This document shows, one piece after another, positions 27,148-35,962 of a DNA stretch of 64,000 nt. The notes under the pieces are model-generated. The model ran no database searches and was not told the DNA's origin. It was given only the letters and a program-made list of their open reading frames with translations. The first letter of the stretch is position 1. The number at the start of each line of letters is the position of its first letter. Source of the DNA: Streptomyces sp. NBC_01445 (GTDB taxonomy: Bacteria > Actinomycetota > Actinomycetes > Streptomycetales > Streptomycetaceae). The stretch spans positions 8,037,001 through 8,101,000 of the forward strand of contig NZ_CP109485.1 of assembly GCF_035918235.1 (NCBI RefSeq), given 5' to 3'. The translations under genes were made by a program, and so were the position numbers.

Positions 27148-28518
27148 GTGGAGCCCGACCTGTTCACCGCCGCAGCCGAAGACCGCCAGGAAAAGGACCC
27201 GTCCAGCAGCCCCCTGGCCGTCCGGATGCGCCCGCGCACCCTCGACGAAGTCGTCGGCCAGCAGCATCTGCTGAAGCCGGGCTCACCCCTGCGCCGCCTC
27301 GTGGGGGAGAGCGGCGGCGGCCCCGCCGGGCCTTCGTCGGTGATCCTCTGGGGCCCGCCCGGCATCGGCAAGACGACCCTCGCGTACGTCGTCTCCAAGG
27401 CGACGAACAAGCGCTTCGTGGAGCTCTCCGCGATCACCGCGGGCGTCAAGGAAGTGCGGGCCGTCATCGACGGCGCCCGCAGGGCGCTCGGCGGCCACGG
27501 CAAGGAGACCGTCCTCTTCCTCGACGAGATCCACCGCTTCAGCAAGGCCCAGCAGGACTCCCTCCTGCCGGCCGTCGAGAACCGCTGGGTCACGCTCATC
27601 GCGGCGACGACCGAGAACCCGTACTTCTCGATCATCTCGCCGCTCCTGTCCCGCTCCCTGCTCCTCACCCTCGAATCCCTCACGGACGACGACCTGCGCG
27701 CACTGCTCCGGCGGGCACTCACCGAGGAGCGCGGTCTCGGCGGCGCGGTCACGCTCCCCGATGAGGCCGAGGGTCACCTGCTGCGCATCGCGGGCGGCGA
27801 CGCGCGCCGGGCTCTCACCGCACTTGAGGCGGGCGCGGGTTCGGCCCTCGCCAAGCAGGAGAAGGAGATCACCCTCCAGACCCTGGAGGAGTCCGTCGAC
27901 CGCGCCGCGGTCAAGTACGACCGGGACGGCGACCAGCACTACGACGTCGCGAGCGCCCTGATCAAGTCCATCCGCGGCTCTGACGTGGACGCCGCCCTGC
28001 ACTATCTGGCCCGCATGATCGAGGCGGGTGAGGACCCCCGTTTCATCGCCCGCCGCCTGATGATCTCCGCGAGCGAGGACATCGGCCTCGCCGACCCGAC
28101 GGCGCTGCCCACGGCCGTCGCGGCAGCCCAGGCCGTCGCGATGATCGGCTTCCCCGAGGCGGCGCTCACCCTCAGCCACGCGACGATCGCTCTGGCCCTG
28201 GCGCCGAAGTCGAACTCCGCGACGACGGCGATCGGCGCCGCCATGGAAGACGTCCGCAAGGGCCTCGCGGGCCCCGTCCCGCCCCATCTGCGCGACGGCC
28301 ACTACAAGGGCGCGGCCAAGCTCGGCCACGCCCAGGGATACGTGTATCCGCACGACGTCCCCGGAGGCATCGCCGCCCAGCAGTACGCGCCGGACGCGGT
28401 CAAGGGAAAGCGCTACTACCAACCCACCCGGTACGGGGCGGAGGCCCGGTACGCGGACGTGGCCGAGCGCGTCCGTGAGCGCCTCACCGGCGAGCAGCCG
28501 GGCGCGGCGGGCAGCTGA
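27148..28518 (+). CDS. rarA: Replication-associated recombination protein A (AAA+ ATPase)
   Basis: A 456-residue RarA/MgsA/WHIP1-family clamp-loader-like ATPase acting at stalled replication forks. Walker [10 protein letters not shown], Walker [11 protein letters not shown], sensor 1 [10 protein letters not shown] and the C-terminal tetramerisation region ([24 protein letters not shown]) are present. Upstream is an exact DNA-damage promoter motif, which fits a repair role. The GTG start is supported by leaderless spacing from the -10. It stands alone between the VKOR gene and rpsD. Confidence 0.96.
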   Translation: MEPDLFTAAAEDRQEKDPSSSPLAVRMRPRTLDEVVGQQHLLKPGSPLRRLVGESGGGPAGPSSVILWGPPGIGKTTLAYVVSKATNKRFVELSAITAGVKEVRAVIDGARRALGGHGKETVLFLDEIHRFSKAQQDSLLPAVENRWVTLIAATTENPYFSIISPLLSRSLLLTLESLTDDDLRALLRRALTEERGLGGAVTLPDEAEGHLLRIAGGDARRALTALEAGAGSALAKQEKEITLQTLEESVDRAAVKYDRDGDQHYDVASALIKSIRGSDVDAALHYLARMIEAGEDPRFIARRLMISASEDIGLADPTALPTAVAAAQAVAMIGFPEAALTLSHATIALALAPKSNSATTAIGAAMEDVRKGLAGPVPPHLRDGHYKGAAKLGHAQGYVYPHDVPGGIAAQQYAPDAVKGKRYYQPTRYGAEARYADVAERVRERLTGEQPGAAGS

Positions 28519-28561
28519 CACCCCCGCGTGACCCCGGTCCGCTGCACTCCTCGCCACCCTG

Positions 28562-28886
28562 TAAACTCTCGGAAGCGCTGCGTCTCGCGTCCGGCCCCGG
28601 CCGGCACCACCAGAGCGGGACATGCAGCCGGAACCCCGACGCCGCAAGGCATTGGGGATCCAGGAGCGTCGCGCACCGTCGAATAGGTGTCGCGGGCAGC
28701 CCACCACCATCCCGGGCTTCCGGGAAGCGGTCGGTGGGCCACTCGCGTGCTGCACGTATGTGCCCAGACCAGGGAGCGGCTGCCTGCCCCGTCCGCAAGG
28801 ACAAGGCGGGTTTCCCCGGCTGCGGATGCGACCTCCCTTAACCCTGGTGAAGCCGTATCCACACAGAACAATGAGGTGTTTGGTTC
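28562..28886 (+). promoter_or_regulatory. Long structured 5' leader of rpsD with candidate promoter
   Basis: The 368-nt gap before rpsD starts with a -10-like TAAACT (28562-28567; no clear -35), giving a leader of about 310 nt. It folds on paper into at least two hairpins: GCCCACC/GGTGGGC (28699-28705/28733-28739) enclosing TCCCGG/CCGGGA (28710-28715/28720-28725); and CCTGCC/GGCGGG (28783-28788/28805-28810, one U-G) enclosing GTCC-GCAA-GGAC, a GNRA tetraloop. Ribosomal protein S4 represses its own mRNA in several bacteria, so an autoregulatory role is plausible but inferred. Confidence 0.5.
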
Positions 28887-29501
28887 ATGACGAACCAGTC
28901 CCGCCCCAAGGTCAAGAAGTCGCGTGCCCTCGGTATCGCGCTGACCCCGAAGGCCGTCAAGTACTTCGAGGCCCGCCCCTACCCGCCGGGCGAGCACGGC
29001 CGCGGCCGCAAGCAGAACTCGGACTACAAGGTCCGTCTGCTGGAGAAGCAGCGTCTGCGTGCGCAGTACGACGTGTCCGAGCGCCAGCTCGTCCGCGCCT
29101 ACGAGCGTGCCGCCAAGACGCAGCTCAAGACCGGTGAGGCCCTGGTCATCGAGCTGGAGCGTCGTCTCGACGCCCTGGTTCTGCGTTCGGGCATCGCCCG
29201 CACGATCTACCAGGCCCGCCAGATGGTCGTTCACGGCCACATCGAGGTCAACGGTGGCAAGGTCGACAAGCCGTCGTACCGTGTCCGTCCCGACGACGTC
29301 GTGATGGTCCGCGAGCGCAGCCGCGAGAAGCCGCTGTTCCAGGTCGCGCGTGAGGGTGGCTTCGCCCCCGACGGCGAGATCCCGCGTTACCTCCAGGTCA
29401 ACCTGAAGGCCCTGGCCTTCCGTCTGGACCGTGACCCGAACCGCAAGGAAATCCCCGTGATCTGCGACGAGCAGCTCGTCGTCGAGTACTACGCCCGCTG
29501 A
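28887..29501 (+). CDS. rpsD: 30S ribosomal protein S4
   Basis: A 204-residue primary 16S rRNA-binding protein of the small subunit. It has the N-terminal domain and a C-terminal S4 RNA-binding domain (RRLDALVLRSGIARTIYQARQMVVHGHIEVNGGKVD). The N terminus lacks the zinc-binding cysteines found in some S4 paralogues, so this is the C-minus form. It is a stand-alone gene here, not in the alpha operon, behind a long leader that may be regulatory. Confidence 0.98.
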   Translation: MTNQSRPKVKKSRALGIALTPKAVKYFEARPYPPGEHGRGRKQNSDYKVRLLEKQRLRAQYDVSERQLVRAYERAAKTQLKTGEALVIELERRLDALVLRSGIARTIYQARQMVVHGHIEVNGGKVDKPSYRVRPDDVVMVRERSREKPLFQVAREGGFAPDGEIPRYLQVNLKALAFRLDRDPNRKEIPVICDEQLVVEYYAR

Positions 29502-29531
29502 TCATCCGGCGGACGTAGCACTTCCTGCGTT

Positions 29532-31736
29532 TCAGCCCGTCGTCTCCCCGCCCTGCACGGTCGGGGAGGCGGCGGGTTCGCGCGTTTCCGGGGCCGGATG
29601 CGCGGTACGGGGCCCCGGCACCACCGCCGGCCGCGATGCGGCGTCCCGTCCGAGCGCCCGCTGAACGGCCTCCCCGGGCTCCAGGCGCGCCCCGGCCGCC
29701 ACGAACGACTCGAACCGCGCGTCGCCGAGGATGGCCCGGGCGTCCGACGCACACCGCTCGTGCGGCGCGTTGTAGTGCGCCGAACCGAACAGCGGCAGCC
29801 CCACGGACGGCCAGATCCTGCCCGCGGCGCCCTGGAGCAGCGCCGCCTCACCCGCGTCCCCCTCCGTCACGGTGACGAGCGCCAGCAGCTCGATCGTCAG
29901 GACCGTGCCCAGCAGGTCGTCGAACGTGTCACCGATGACGAGGCACTCGCGCAGCAGCTGCCGCGCCCGCACCAGATCGCCCTTGGTCCACTCCGCGTAC
30001 GCCAGGACATACAGCGCGTATGCCAGCGTCCACCGCTCGCCGTGGTCCTCGCAGATCAGCCGCACGTCCTCGCACAGCTCGACCGCCGCGGCGAGATCTC
30101 CCCGGAACGCCACGGCCATCGCCAGCTCGACCTGGCCCATCAGCACGCTGCTGTTCAGCTCACCGATCTCCCGATAGCCGGCGAGGGCCGTCCGCAGCAG
30201 TTCCTCGGCGCGCGGCAGATCGTCCGTGACCAGCGCCAGGCAGCCCCTGCGGTGCTCCGCGTACGCGACCGCCGTGGCGTCGCCCATACGTTCCGCCTCG
30301 TCGCGGCACTCCTGGAGTGCGGCCAGCGCGGGCACCGTGTCGCCCTGGAGGATCGCCACATAGCCGAGCACCCACAGCGCCTTCAGCCGGGACCGGGAGT
30401 AGTCGCCGTCCTCACTCTCGGCGTCGAGCCCCACGCTGCGCTCCAGCCAGTGCCGCCCCTCCGACAGGCGGCCGCAGCCCGCCCAGAAGAACCACAGCGT
30501 GCCCGCGAGGTACTGCCCCAGGTGCGTCTCGCCCGGCTCCGTCAGACAGAACTCCAGCGCGGCGCGCAGATTCGGCAGCTCCGCCCCGATCTGCGCCGCC
30601 ACCTGCGCCTGCCGCGGCGAGAACCAGTCCAGCTCGCACCACGTGGCGAGGCCCATGTACCAGTCGCGGTGCCTGCGCCGCATGCGCGCGGTGTCGCCCG
30701 ACACCTCCAGCCAGTCCGCGCCGTACGCCCTGACCGTGTCGAGCAGTCGGTAGCGCACCACGGAGCCCGCCTCCTCGCGGATCACCACGGACTGCGCGAT
30801 CAGCTCGGAGAGCACATCGAGGACCGCTTCGGCGTGCAGCCCGTCCCCGCTGCAGATGTACTCCGCCGCGTCCAGGTCGAACTGCCCGGAGAACACCGAG
30901 AGCCGCGCCCACAGCAGCCGCTCCTGCGCCGTGCACAGCTCATGGCTCCAGCCGATCGCCGTCCGCAGCGTCTGATGCCGCGGCAGCGCCCCGCGCGTGC
31001 CGCCCGTGAGCAGCCTGAACCGGTCGTCGAGCCGGCCGAGCAGGTCCGCGGGCGACAGTGCCCGCAGTCGCCCCGCCGCCAGTTCCACCGCGAGCGGCAG
31101 ACAGTCGAGTCGCCGGCACACCTCGACGACCTCCGTCCGGTTCCCGTCGTCCAGGGCGAAGCCCGGCAGCAGCGCGGCGGCCCGGTCGGCGAAGAGCTCC
31201 GCCGCGTCCGCCGTGCCGAGCGGCGCCAGTGGGAAGATCCGTTCCCCTTCTACGGACAGGGGCCTGCGCCCCACCGCGAGGATCCGTAGATCCGGTGCCG
31301 CACCGAGCAGTTCGGTCACGAGCGAGGCGCACGCGCCGACGAGATGCTCGAACCCGTCGATGACAAGCAGGAGTTGACGCTGTCCGAGGTGGTCGAGAAG
31401 GACCTCGCGCTGCGGACGGCTCGTGTGGTCGGTCAGTTCGAGGGCCGCGGCAAGCGCGTACTCGACCAGATTCGGCTCGCGCACCGTGGCGAGGTCCACC
31501 CGCCGGACCGCGTCGCAGCCCAGGCGCCCAGCGGCCACGGCCGCCGCTCTCGCCGCGAAGCGGGACTTGCCGACGCCGCCGGCGCCGGTCACGGTGACCA
31601 GGTGAGCCGCCTCAAAAGTTCGCGTGAGCTCCGCGAGTTCATCGGCCCGACCGACGAAGCGGTTGAGCTCGAGGGGGAGGTTGCCGGGCGGGGTCGAACC
31701 CTCCGGCCTGTCGGCAGGGCGCAGTTCGCGTCGCAT
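29532..31736 (-). CDS. AfsR-like NB-ARC/TPR ATPase lacking a DNA-binding domain
   Basis: A 734-residue STAND-type ATPase. P-loop GAGGVGKS (51-58), Walker B LLLVIDGFE (122-130), an NB-ARC/winged-helix region (CRRLDCLPLAVELAAGRLRALSP), then many TPR-like helices (for example ALWVLGYVAILQGDTVPALAALQECRDEAERMGD). This is the ATPase-TPR half of SARP regulators such as AfsR, but it has neither an N-terminal OmpR/BTAD domain nor a C-terminal LuxR helix-turn-helix. It may act through a partner, or be a truncated regulator. Start uncertain: ATG 31736 lacks a ribosome-binding site, with TACGCT 9 nt upstream (possible leaderless); a TTG at 31775 is also open. Convergent with rpsD. Confidence 0.82.
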   Translation of the reverse strand: MRRELRPADRPEGSTPPGNLPLELNRFVGRADELAELTRTFEAAHLVTVTGAGGVGKSRFAARAAAVAAGRLGCDAVRRVDLATVREPNLVEYALAAALELTDHTSRPQREVLLDHLGQRQLLLVIDGFEHLVGACASLVTELLGAAPDLRILAVGRRPLSVEGERIFPLAPLGTADAAELFADRAAALLPGFALDDGNRTEVVEVCRRLDCLPLAVELAAGRLRALSPADLLGRLDDRFRLLTGGTRGALPRHQTLRTAIGWSHELCTAQERLLWARLSVFSGQFDLDAAEYICSGDGLHAEAVLDVLSELIAQSVVIREEAGSVVRYRLLDTVRAYGADWLEVSGDTARMRRRHRDWYMGLATWCELDWFSPRQAQVAAQIGAELPNLRAALEFCLTEPGETHLGQYLAGTLWFFWAGCGRLSEGRHWLERSVGLDAESEDGDYSRSRLKALWVLGYVAILQGDTVPALAALQECRDEAERMGDATAVAYAEHRRGCLALVTDDLPRAEELLRTALAGYREIGELNSSVLMGQVELAMAVAFRGDLAAAVELCEDVRLICEDHGERWTLAYALYVLAYAEWTKGDLVRARQLLRECLVIGDTFDDLLGTVLTIELLALVTVTEGDAGEAALLQGAAGRIWPSVGLPLFGSAHYNAPHERCASDARAILGDARFESFVAAGARLEPGEAVQRALGRDAASRPAVVPGPRTAHPAPETREPAASPTVQGGETTG

Positions 31737-31883
31737 CAAGCACGGAGCGTACTCGTGCGTATGCAGTCCGTACAATCGGTACGCGCAACTCCGCCCGCGG
31801 CGAGGGGTAATCCGGTACGGAGCGCGGACCCCGGCGCGATAGGCTCAGGAGACGACTTTTCGATGTTCAGGAAGCGGTGCTAA

Positions 31884-32354
31884 GTGTCCGGTGGAGAGGT
31901 GGCCGGGATCCTGGTGGCCGTCTTCTGGGCGATCCTGGTCTCCTTCCTCGCGGTGGCTCTGGCGAGGCTGGCCCAGACGCTCAGGGCGACCACCAAGCTC
32001 GTGGCGGATGTGACCGAGCAGGCGGTCCCGCTGCTTGCCGACGCCTCCGCGGCCGTGCGTTCCGCACAGACGCAGATCGACCGGGTCGACGCCATCGCGT
32101 CGGACGTCCAGGAGGTCACGTCGAACGCGTCGGCGCTTTCCTCCACCGTCGCCTCCACCTTCGGTGGCCCGCTCGTCAAGGTGGCCGCCTTCGGCTACGG
32201 CGTGCGCCGGGCGATCGGCCGCAAGTCCACGGGTGCCTCCGCAGCCGAAGCGCCCGCCAAGCCGTCCCGCCGCACCGTGATCGTGGGCCGCACCGTCCCG
32301 TCGGCGCGGCGCAGCAAGCGAGCCACGCGGGACAACCCGAACAAGAGGGACTGA
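31884..32354 (+). CDS. DUF948 membrane protein
   Basis: A 156-residue protein: one N-terminal transmembrane helix (about 6-30, VAGILVAVFWAILVSFLAVALARL), then an amphipathic coiled-coil-like helix (TLRATTKLVADVTEQAVPLLADASAAVRSAQTQ), and a basic C-terminal tail. This matches DUF948, a family of unknown function common upstream of alaS in actinobacteria. GTG start. It leads the alaS-ruvX-mltG-aroE run, with 7 nt to the next gene. Confidence 0.85.
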   Translation: MSGGEVAGILVAVFWAILVSFLAVALARLAQTLRATTKLVADVTEQAVPLLADASAAVRSAQTQIDRVDAIASDVQEVTSNASALSSTVASTFGGPLVKVAAFGYGVRRAIGRKSTGASAAEAPAKPSRRTVIVGRTVPSARRSKRATRDNPNKRD

Positions 32355-32361
32355 CGCAGCG

Positions 32362-32706
32362 ATGTTCCGCCGTACGTTCTGGTTCACCGCGGGCGCAGCC
32401 GCCGGCGTATGGGCCACCACCAAGGTCAACCGCAAGCTGAAGAAGCTGACGCCGGAGAGCCTCGCCGCACAGGCCGCGAACAAGGCGATCGAGGCGGGCC
32501 ACCGCCTCAAGGACTTCGCCCTCGACGTCCGCGACGGCATGGCCGAGCGTGAGGCCGAACTCGACGACGCACTGGGTCTCAACGCCCCCGTGGACGCCGA
32601 ACTCCCCGCGCAGCGCCGCTTCGCCGGCATCGAGAACCACGTGAAGAACAACCCCAAGTACCTCGAGAACACGACGTACTCGTACAACCGGAATGAGGAC
32701 CACTGA
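32362..32706 (+). CDS. Small conserved actinobacterial protein upstream of alaS
   Basis: A 114-residue protein of unknown function. It has a short hydrophobic N-terminal stretch ([21 protein letters not shown], probably a weak membrane anchor), then a helical charged body ([42 protein letters not shown]). The C terminus is Asn/Tyr-rich. Its stop shares a base with the alaS ATG (TGATG), so it is translated together with alaS. Homologues in this position are usual in streptomycetes; no function can be read from it. Confidence 0.85.
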   Translation: MFRRTFWFTAGAAAGVWATTKVNRKLKKLTPESLAAQAANKAIEAGHRLKDFALDVRDGMAEREAELDDALGLNAPVDAELPAQRRFAGIENHVKNNPKYLENTTYSYNRNEDH

Positions 32707-35375
32707 TGGAGTCGGCTGAAATCCGCCGCCGCTGGCTGAGCTTCTTCGAGGAGCGTGGCCACAAGGTCGTGCCCTCGGCGTCGCTCATCGCGGACGACCC
32801 GACTCTGCTGCTCGTCCCCGCCGGCATGGTCCCGTTCAAGCCGTACTTCCTCGGCGAGGTCAAGCCGCCCGCCCCGCGCGCCACATCGGTGCAGAAGTGC
32901 GTGCGCACACCGGACATCGAAGAGGTCGGCAAGACGACCCGCCACGGCACGTTCTTCCAGATGTGCGGCAACTTCTCCTTCGGCGACTACTTCAAGGAAG
33001 GCGCCATCAAGTACGCGTGGGAGCTGCTCACCAGCTCCGTGGCGGACGGTGGTTACGGCCTCGACCCGGAGAAGCTCTGGATCACGGTCTACCTCGATGA
33101 CGACGAGGCCGAGCGCATCTGGCACGACGTCGTCGGCGTTCCCAAGGAGCGCATCCAGCGCCTGGGCAAGAAGGACAACTTCTGGTCCATGGGCGTCCCC
33201 GGCCCCTGCGGCCCGTGTTCCGAGATCAACTACGACCGCGGCCCCGAGTTCGGTGTCGAGGGCGGCCCGGCCGTCAACGACGAGCGGTACGTGGAGATCT
33301 GGAACCTGGTCTTCATGCAGTACGAGCGCGGCGCCGGCATCGGCAAGGAGGACTTCGAGATCCTCGGCGACCTGCCGTCGCAGAACATCGACACCGGTCT
33401 CGGCCTCGAGCGCCTCGCCATGATCCTGCAGGACGTACAGAACATGTACGAGACGGACACCCTGCGCGTCGTCATGGACAAGGCCACCGAACTCACCGGC
33501 GTCCGGTACGGCGAGAAGCACGACACCGACGTGTCGATGCGTGTGGTCGCCGACCACATGCGCACCTCCGTGATGCTCATCGGGGACGGCGTCACCCCCG
33601 GCAACGAGGGCCGTGGCTACGTCCTGCGCCGCATCATGCGCCGCGCCATCCGCAACATGCGCCTCATGGGTGCCACCGGTCCGGTCGTCAAGGATCTCGC
33701 CGACGTCGTGATCGACACGATGGGCCAGCAGTACCCGGAGCTCATCACCGACCGCAAGCGCATCGAGACCGTCGCCCTCGCCGAAGAGGCCGCCTTCCTC
33801 AAGGCCCTCAAGGGCGGCACGAACATCCTCGACACCGCCGTCACCGACACCAAGGCCGCGGGCGGCACGGTCCTCGCCGGCGACAAGGCGTTCCTGCTCC
33901 ACGACACCTGGGGCTTCCCGATCGACCTCACCCTGGAGATGGCCGCCGAGCAGGGCCTGTCCGTGGACGAGGACGGCTTCCGGCGCCTGATGAAGGAGCA
34001 GCGGGAGCGCGCCAAGGCCGACGCCCAGGCCAAGAAGACCGGCCACGCCAACGTCGGCGTCTACCGCGAGATCGCGGACGCAGCCGGCGCCACCGACTTC
34101 ATCGGCTACACGTCGACCGAGGGCGAGTCCACGATCGTCGGCCTGCTGGTCAACGGCGTCTCCTCCCCGGCCGCCTCCGAGGGCGACGAGGTCGAGGTCG
34201 TCCTCGACCGCACCCCGTTCTACGCCGAGGGCGGCGGCCAGATCGGCGACACCGGCCGCATCAAGCTGGACAACGGCGCGGTGATCGAGATCCGCGACTG
34301 CCAGAAGCCCGTCCCGGGTGTCTACGTCCACAAGGGTGTCGTCCAGGTCGGCCAGGTCACCGTCGGCGCCCCGGCCCAGGCCGTCATCGACATCACGCGC
34401 CGCCGCTCCATCGCCCGCGCCCACTCCGCCACGCACCTCACGCACCAGGCGCTGCGCGATGCCCTCGGCCCGACGGCCGCCCAGGCCGGTTCCGAGAACC
34501 AGCCGGGCCGCTTCCGCTTCGACTTCGGCTCCCCGTCCGCCGTGCCCACGGCCGTGATGACGGACGTCGAGCAGAAGATCAACGAAGTGCTCTCCCGCGA
34601 GCTGGACGTCATGGCCGAGGTCATGAGCATCGACGACGCCAAGAAGCAGGGCGCCATCGCCGAGTTCGGCGAGAAGTACGGCGAGCGTGTCCGCGTCGTC
34701 ACCATCGGCGACTTCTCCAAGGAGCTGTGCGGCGGCACGCACGTGCACAACACCGCCCAGCTCGGCCTGGTGAAGCTGCTCGGCGAGTCGTCCATCGGCT
34801 CGGGCGTCCGCCGCATCGAGGCCCTCGTGGGTGTCGACGCGTACAACTTCCTCGCCCGCGAGCACACGGTCGTCAACCAGCTGACCGAGCTGCTCAAGGG
34901 CCGCTCGGAGGAGCTGCCGGAGAAGGTCTCCACGATGCTCGGCAAGCTGAAGGACGCCGAGAAGGAGATCGAGAAGTTCCGCGCGGAGAAGGTCCTCCAG
35001 GCCGCTGCCGGTCTCGCCGCCGGCGCCACCGACGTACACGGGATCGCGCTCGTCACAGGCCAGGTCCCGGACGGCACCGGCGCCGACGACCTGCGCAAGC
35101 TGGTCCTCGACGTGCGCGGCCGTATCCAGGGCGGACGCCCGGTCGTGGTGGCCCTGTTCACGACGGTCAACGGCAAGCCGCTGACGGTCATCGCCACGAA
35201 CGAGGCCGCCCGTGAGCGCGGTCTGAAGGCCGGCGACCTGGTCCGCACGGCCGCCAAGACCCTCGGCGGCGGCGGTGGCGGCAAGCCGGACGTCGCCCAG
35301 GGCGGCGGCCAGAACCCGGCCGCCATCGGTGACGCCGTGGCCGCGGTCGAGCGACTCGTCGCGGAAACCGCCTGA
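32706..35375 (+). CDS. alaS: Alanyl-tRNA synthetase
   Basis: An 889-residue class II synthetase with all usual domains: aminoacylation core ([24 protein letters not shown] ... [22 protein letters not shown]), tRNA-recognition helices, the editing domain with zinc ligands HSATH and CGGTH, and a C-terminal C-Ala/DHHA1 domain ([15 protein letters not shown]). It edits Ser/Gly mischarged tRNA-Ala. Coupled at both ends by one-base overlaps (TGATG) with the small protein and ruvX. Confidence 0.98.
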   Translation: MESAEIRRRWLSFFEERGHKVVPSASLIADDPTLLLVPAGMVPFKPYFLGEVKPPAPRATSVQKCVRTPDIEEVGKTTRHGTFFQMCGNFSFGDYFKEGAIKYAWELLTSSVADGGYGLDPEKLWITVYLDDDEAERIWHDVVGVPKERIQRLGKKDNFWSMGVPGPCGPCSEINYDRGPEFGVEGGPAVNDERYVEIWNLVFMQYERGAGIGKEDFEILGDLPSQNIDTGLGLERLAMILQDVQNMYETDTLRVVMDKATELTGVRYGEKHDTDVSMRVVADHMRTSVMLIGDGVTPGNEGRGYVLRRIMRRAIRNMRLMGATGPVVKDLADVVIDTMGQQYPELITDRKRIETVALAEEAAFLKALKGGTNILDTAVTDTKAAGGTVLAGDKAFLLHDTWGFPIDLTLEMAAEQGLSVDEDGFRRLMKEQRERAKADAQAKKTGHANVGVYREIADAAGATDFIGYTSTEGESTIVGLLVNGVSSPAASEGDEVEVVLDRTPFYAEGGGQIGDTGRIKLDNGAVIEIRDCQKPVPGVYVHKGVVQVGQVTVGAPAQAVIDITRRRSIARAHSATHLTHQALRDALGPTAAQAGSENQPGRFRFDFGSPSAVPTAVMTDVEQKINEVLSRELDVMAEVMSIDDAKKQGAIAEFGEKYGERVRVVTIGDFSKELCGGTHVHNTAQLGLVKLLGESSIGSGVRRIEALVGVDAYNFLAREHTVVNQLTELLKGRSEELPEKVSTMLGKLKDAEKEIEKFRAEKVLQAAAGLAAGATDVHGIALVTGQVPDGTGADDLRKLVLDVRGRIQGGRPVVVALFTTVNGKPLTVIATNEAARERGLKAGDLVRTAAKTLGGGGGGKPDVAQGGGQNPAAIGDAVAAVERLVAETA

Positions 35376-35839
35376 TGCGACGCGGCCGCCGGCTCGCGAT
35401 CGACGTCGGGGACGCCCGGATCGGGGTCGCCTCGTGCGACCCCGACGGGATCCTCGCCACGCCGGTGGAGACCGTGCCGGGACGCGATGTCCCGGCCGCC
35501 CACCGGCGGCTCCGGCAACTCGTGGAGGAGTACGAGCCGATCGAGGTCGTCGTCGGACTCCCTCGCTCCCTCAAGGGGGGCGAGGGTCCGGCCGCGGCCA
35601 AGGTCCGCGCGTTCACCCAGGAGCTGGCCGCCGGGATCGCCCCCGTCGGCGTGCGGCTCGTGGACGAGAGGATGACCACAGTGACGGCCAGTCAGGGGCT
35701 GCGCGCCTCGGGCGTGAAGTCCAAAAAGGGCCGGTCTGTCATCGACCAGGCGGCCGCCGTCGTCATCCTCCAACAGGCACTGGAGTCCGAACGGGCGTCA
35801 GGTAAAGCTCCGGGCGAGGGCGTCGAAGTGGTCATCTGA
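35375..35839 (+). CDS. ruvX: Putative pre-16S rRNA nuclease / Holliday junction resolvase-like YqgF
   Basis: A 154-residue RNase-H-fold protein of the YqgF/RuvX family. The motifs LAIDVGDARIGVA, VVVGLPRSLKGGEG, LVDERMTT and the C-terminal VIDQAAAVVILQ carry the acidic catalytic residues. In E. coli YqgF matures the 5' end of 16S rRNA; a role in DNA recombination is also discussed. The start shares a base with the alaS stop. After it comes a 123-nt gap before mltG, in which I see no firm promoter. Confidence 0.93.
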   Translation: MRRGRRLAIDVGDARIGVASCDPDGILATPVETVPGRDVPAAHRRLRQLVEEYEPIEVVVGLPRSLKGGEGPAAAKVRAFTQELAAGIAPVGVRLVDERMTTVTASQGLRASGVKSKKGRSVIDQAAAVVILQQALESERASGKAPGEGVEVVI

Positions 35840-35962
35840 TCGCGATACGGTAACGTTCCGCGCGACCGGCGGCGTTCGAACAGCTGCCGCACAGCATCAA
35901 GAGGCGGAACGGTTGCCCTGCCACCCAGACGCGGCCGCCGCCTCGCGGCTTGTAGGGGATCG

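Noticed and set aside
31845-35039. Very long open frame on the minus strand opposite alaS, and similar ones opposite carB (50332-53592) and relA (18988-21696)
   Set aside because: They mirror conserved genes in the frame that stays open because of third-position G/C bias. Their proteins are Asp/Val/Arg/Gly-rich without family motifs, and the sense genes are certain.
35565-35595. Hairpin-like stretch in ruvX resembling the dispersed palindromic repeat
   Set aside because: It encodes the conserved GLPRSLKGGEGP motif of YqgF, so the similarity is best explained by coding constraint.
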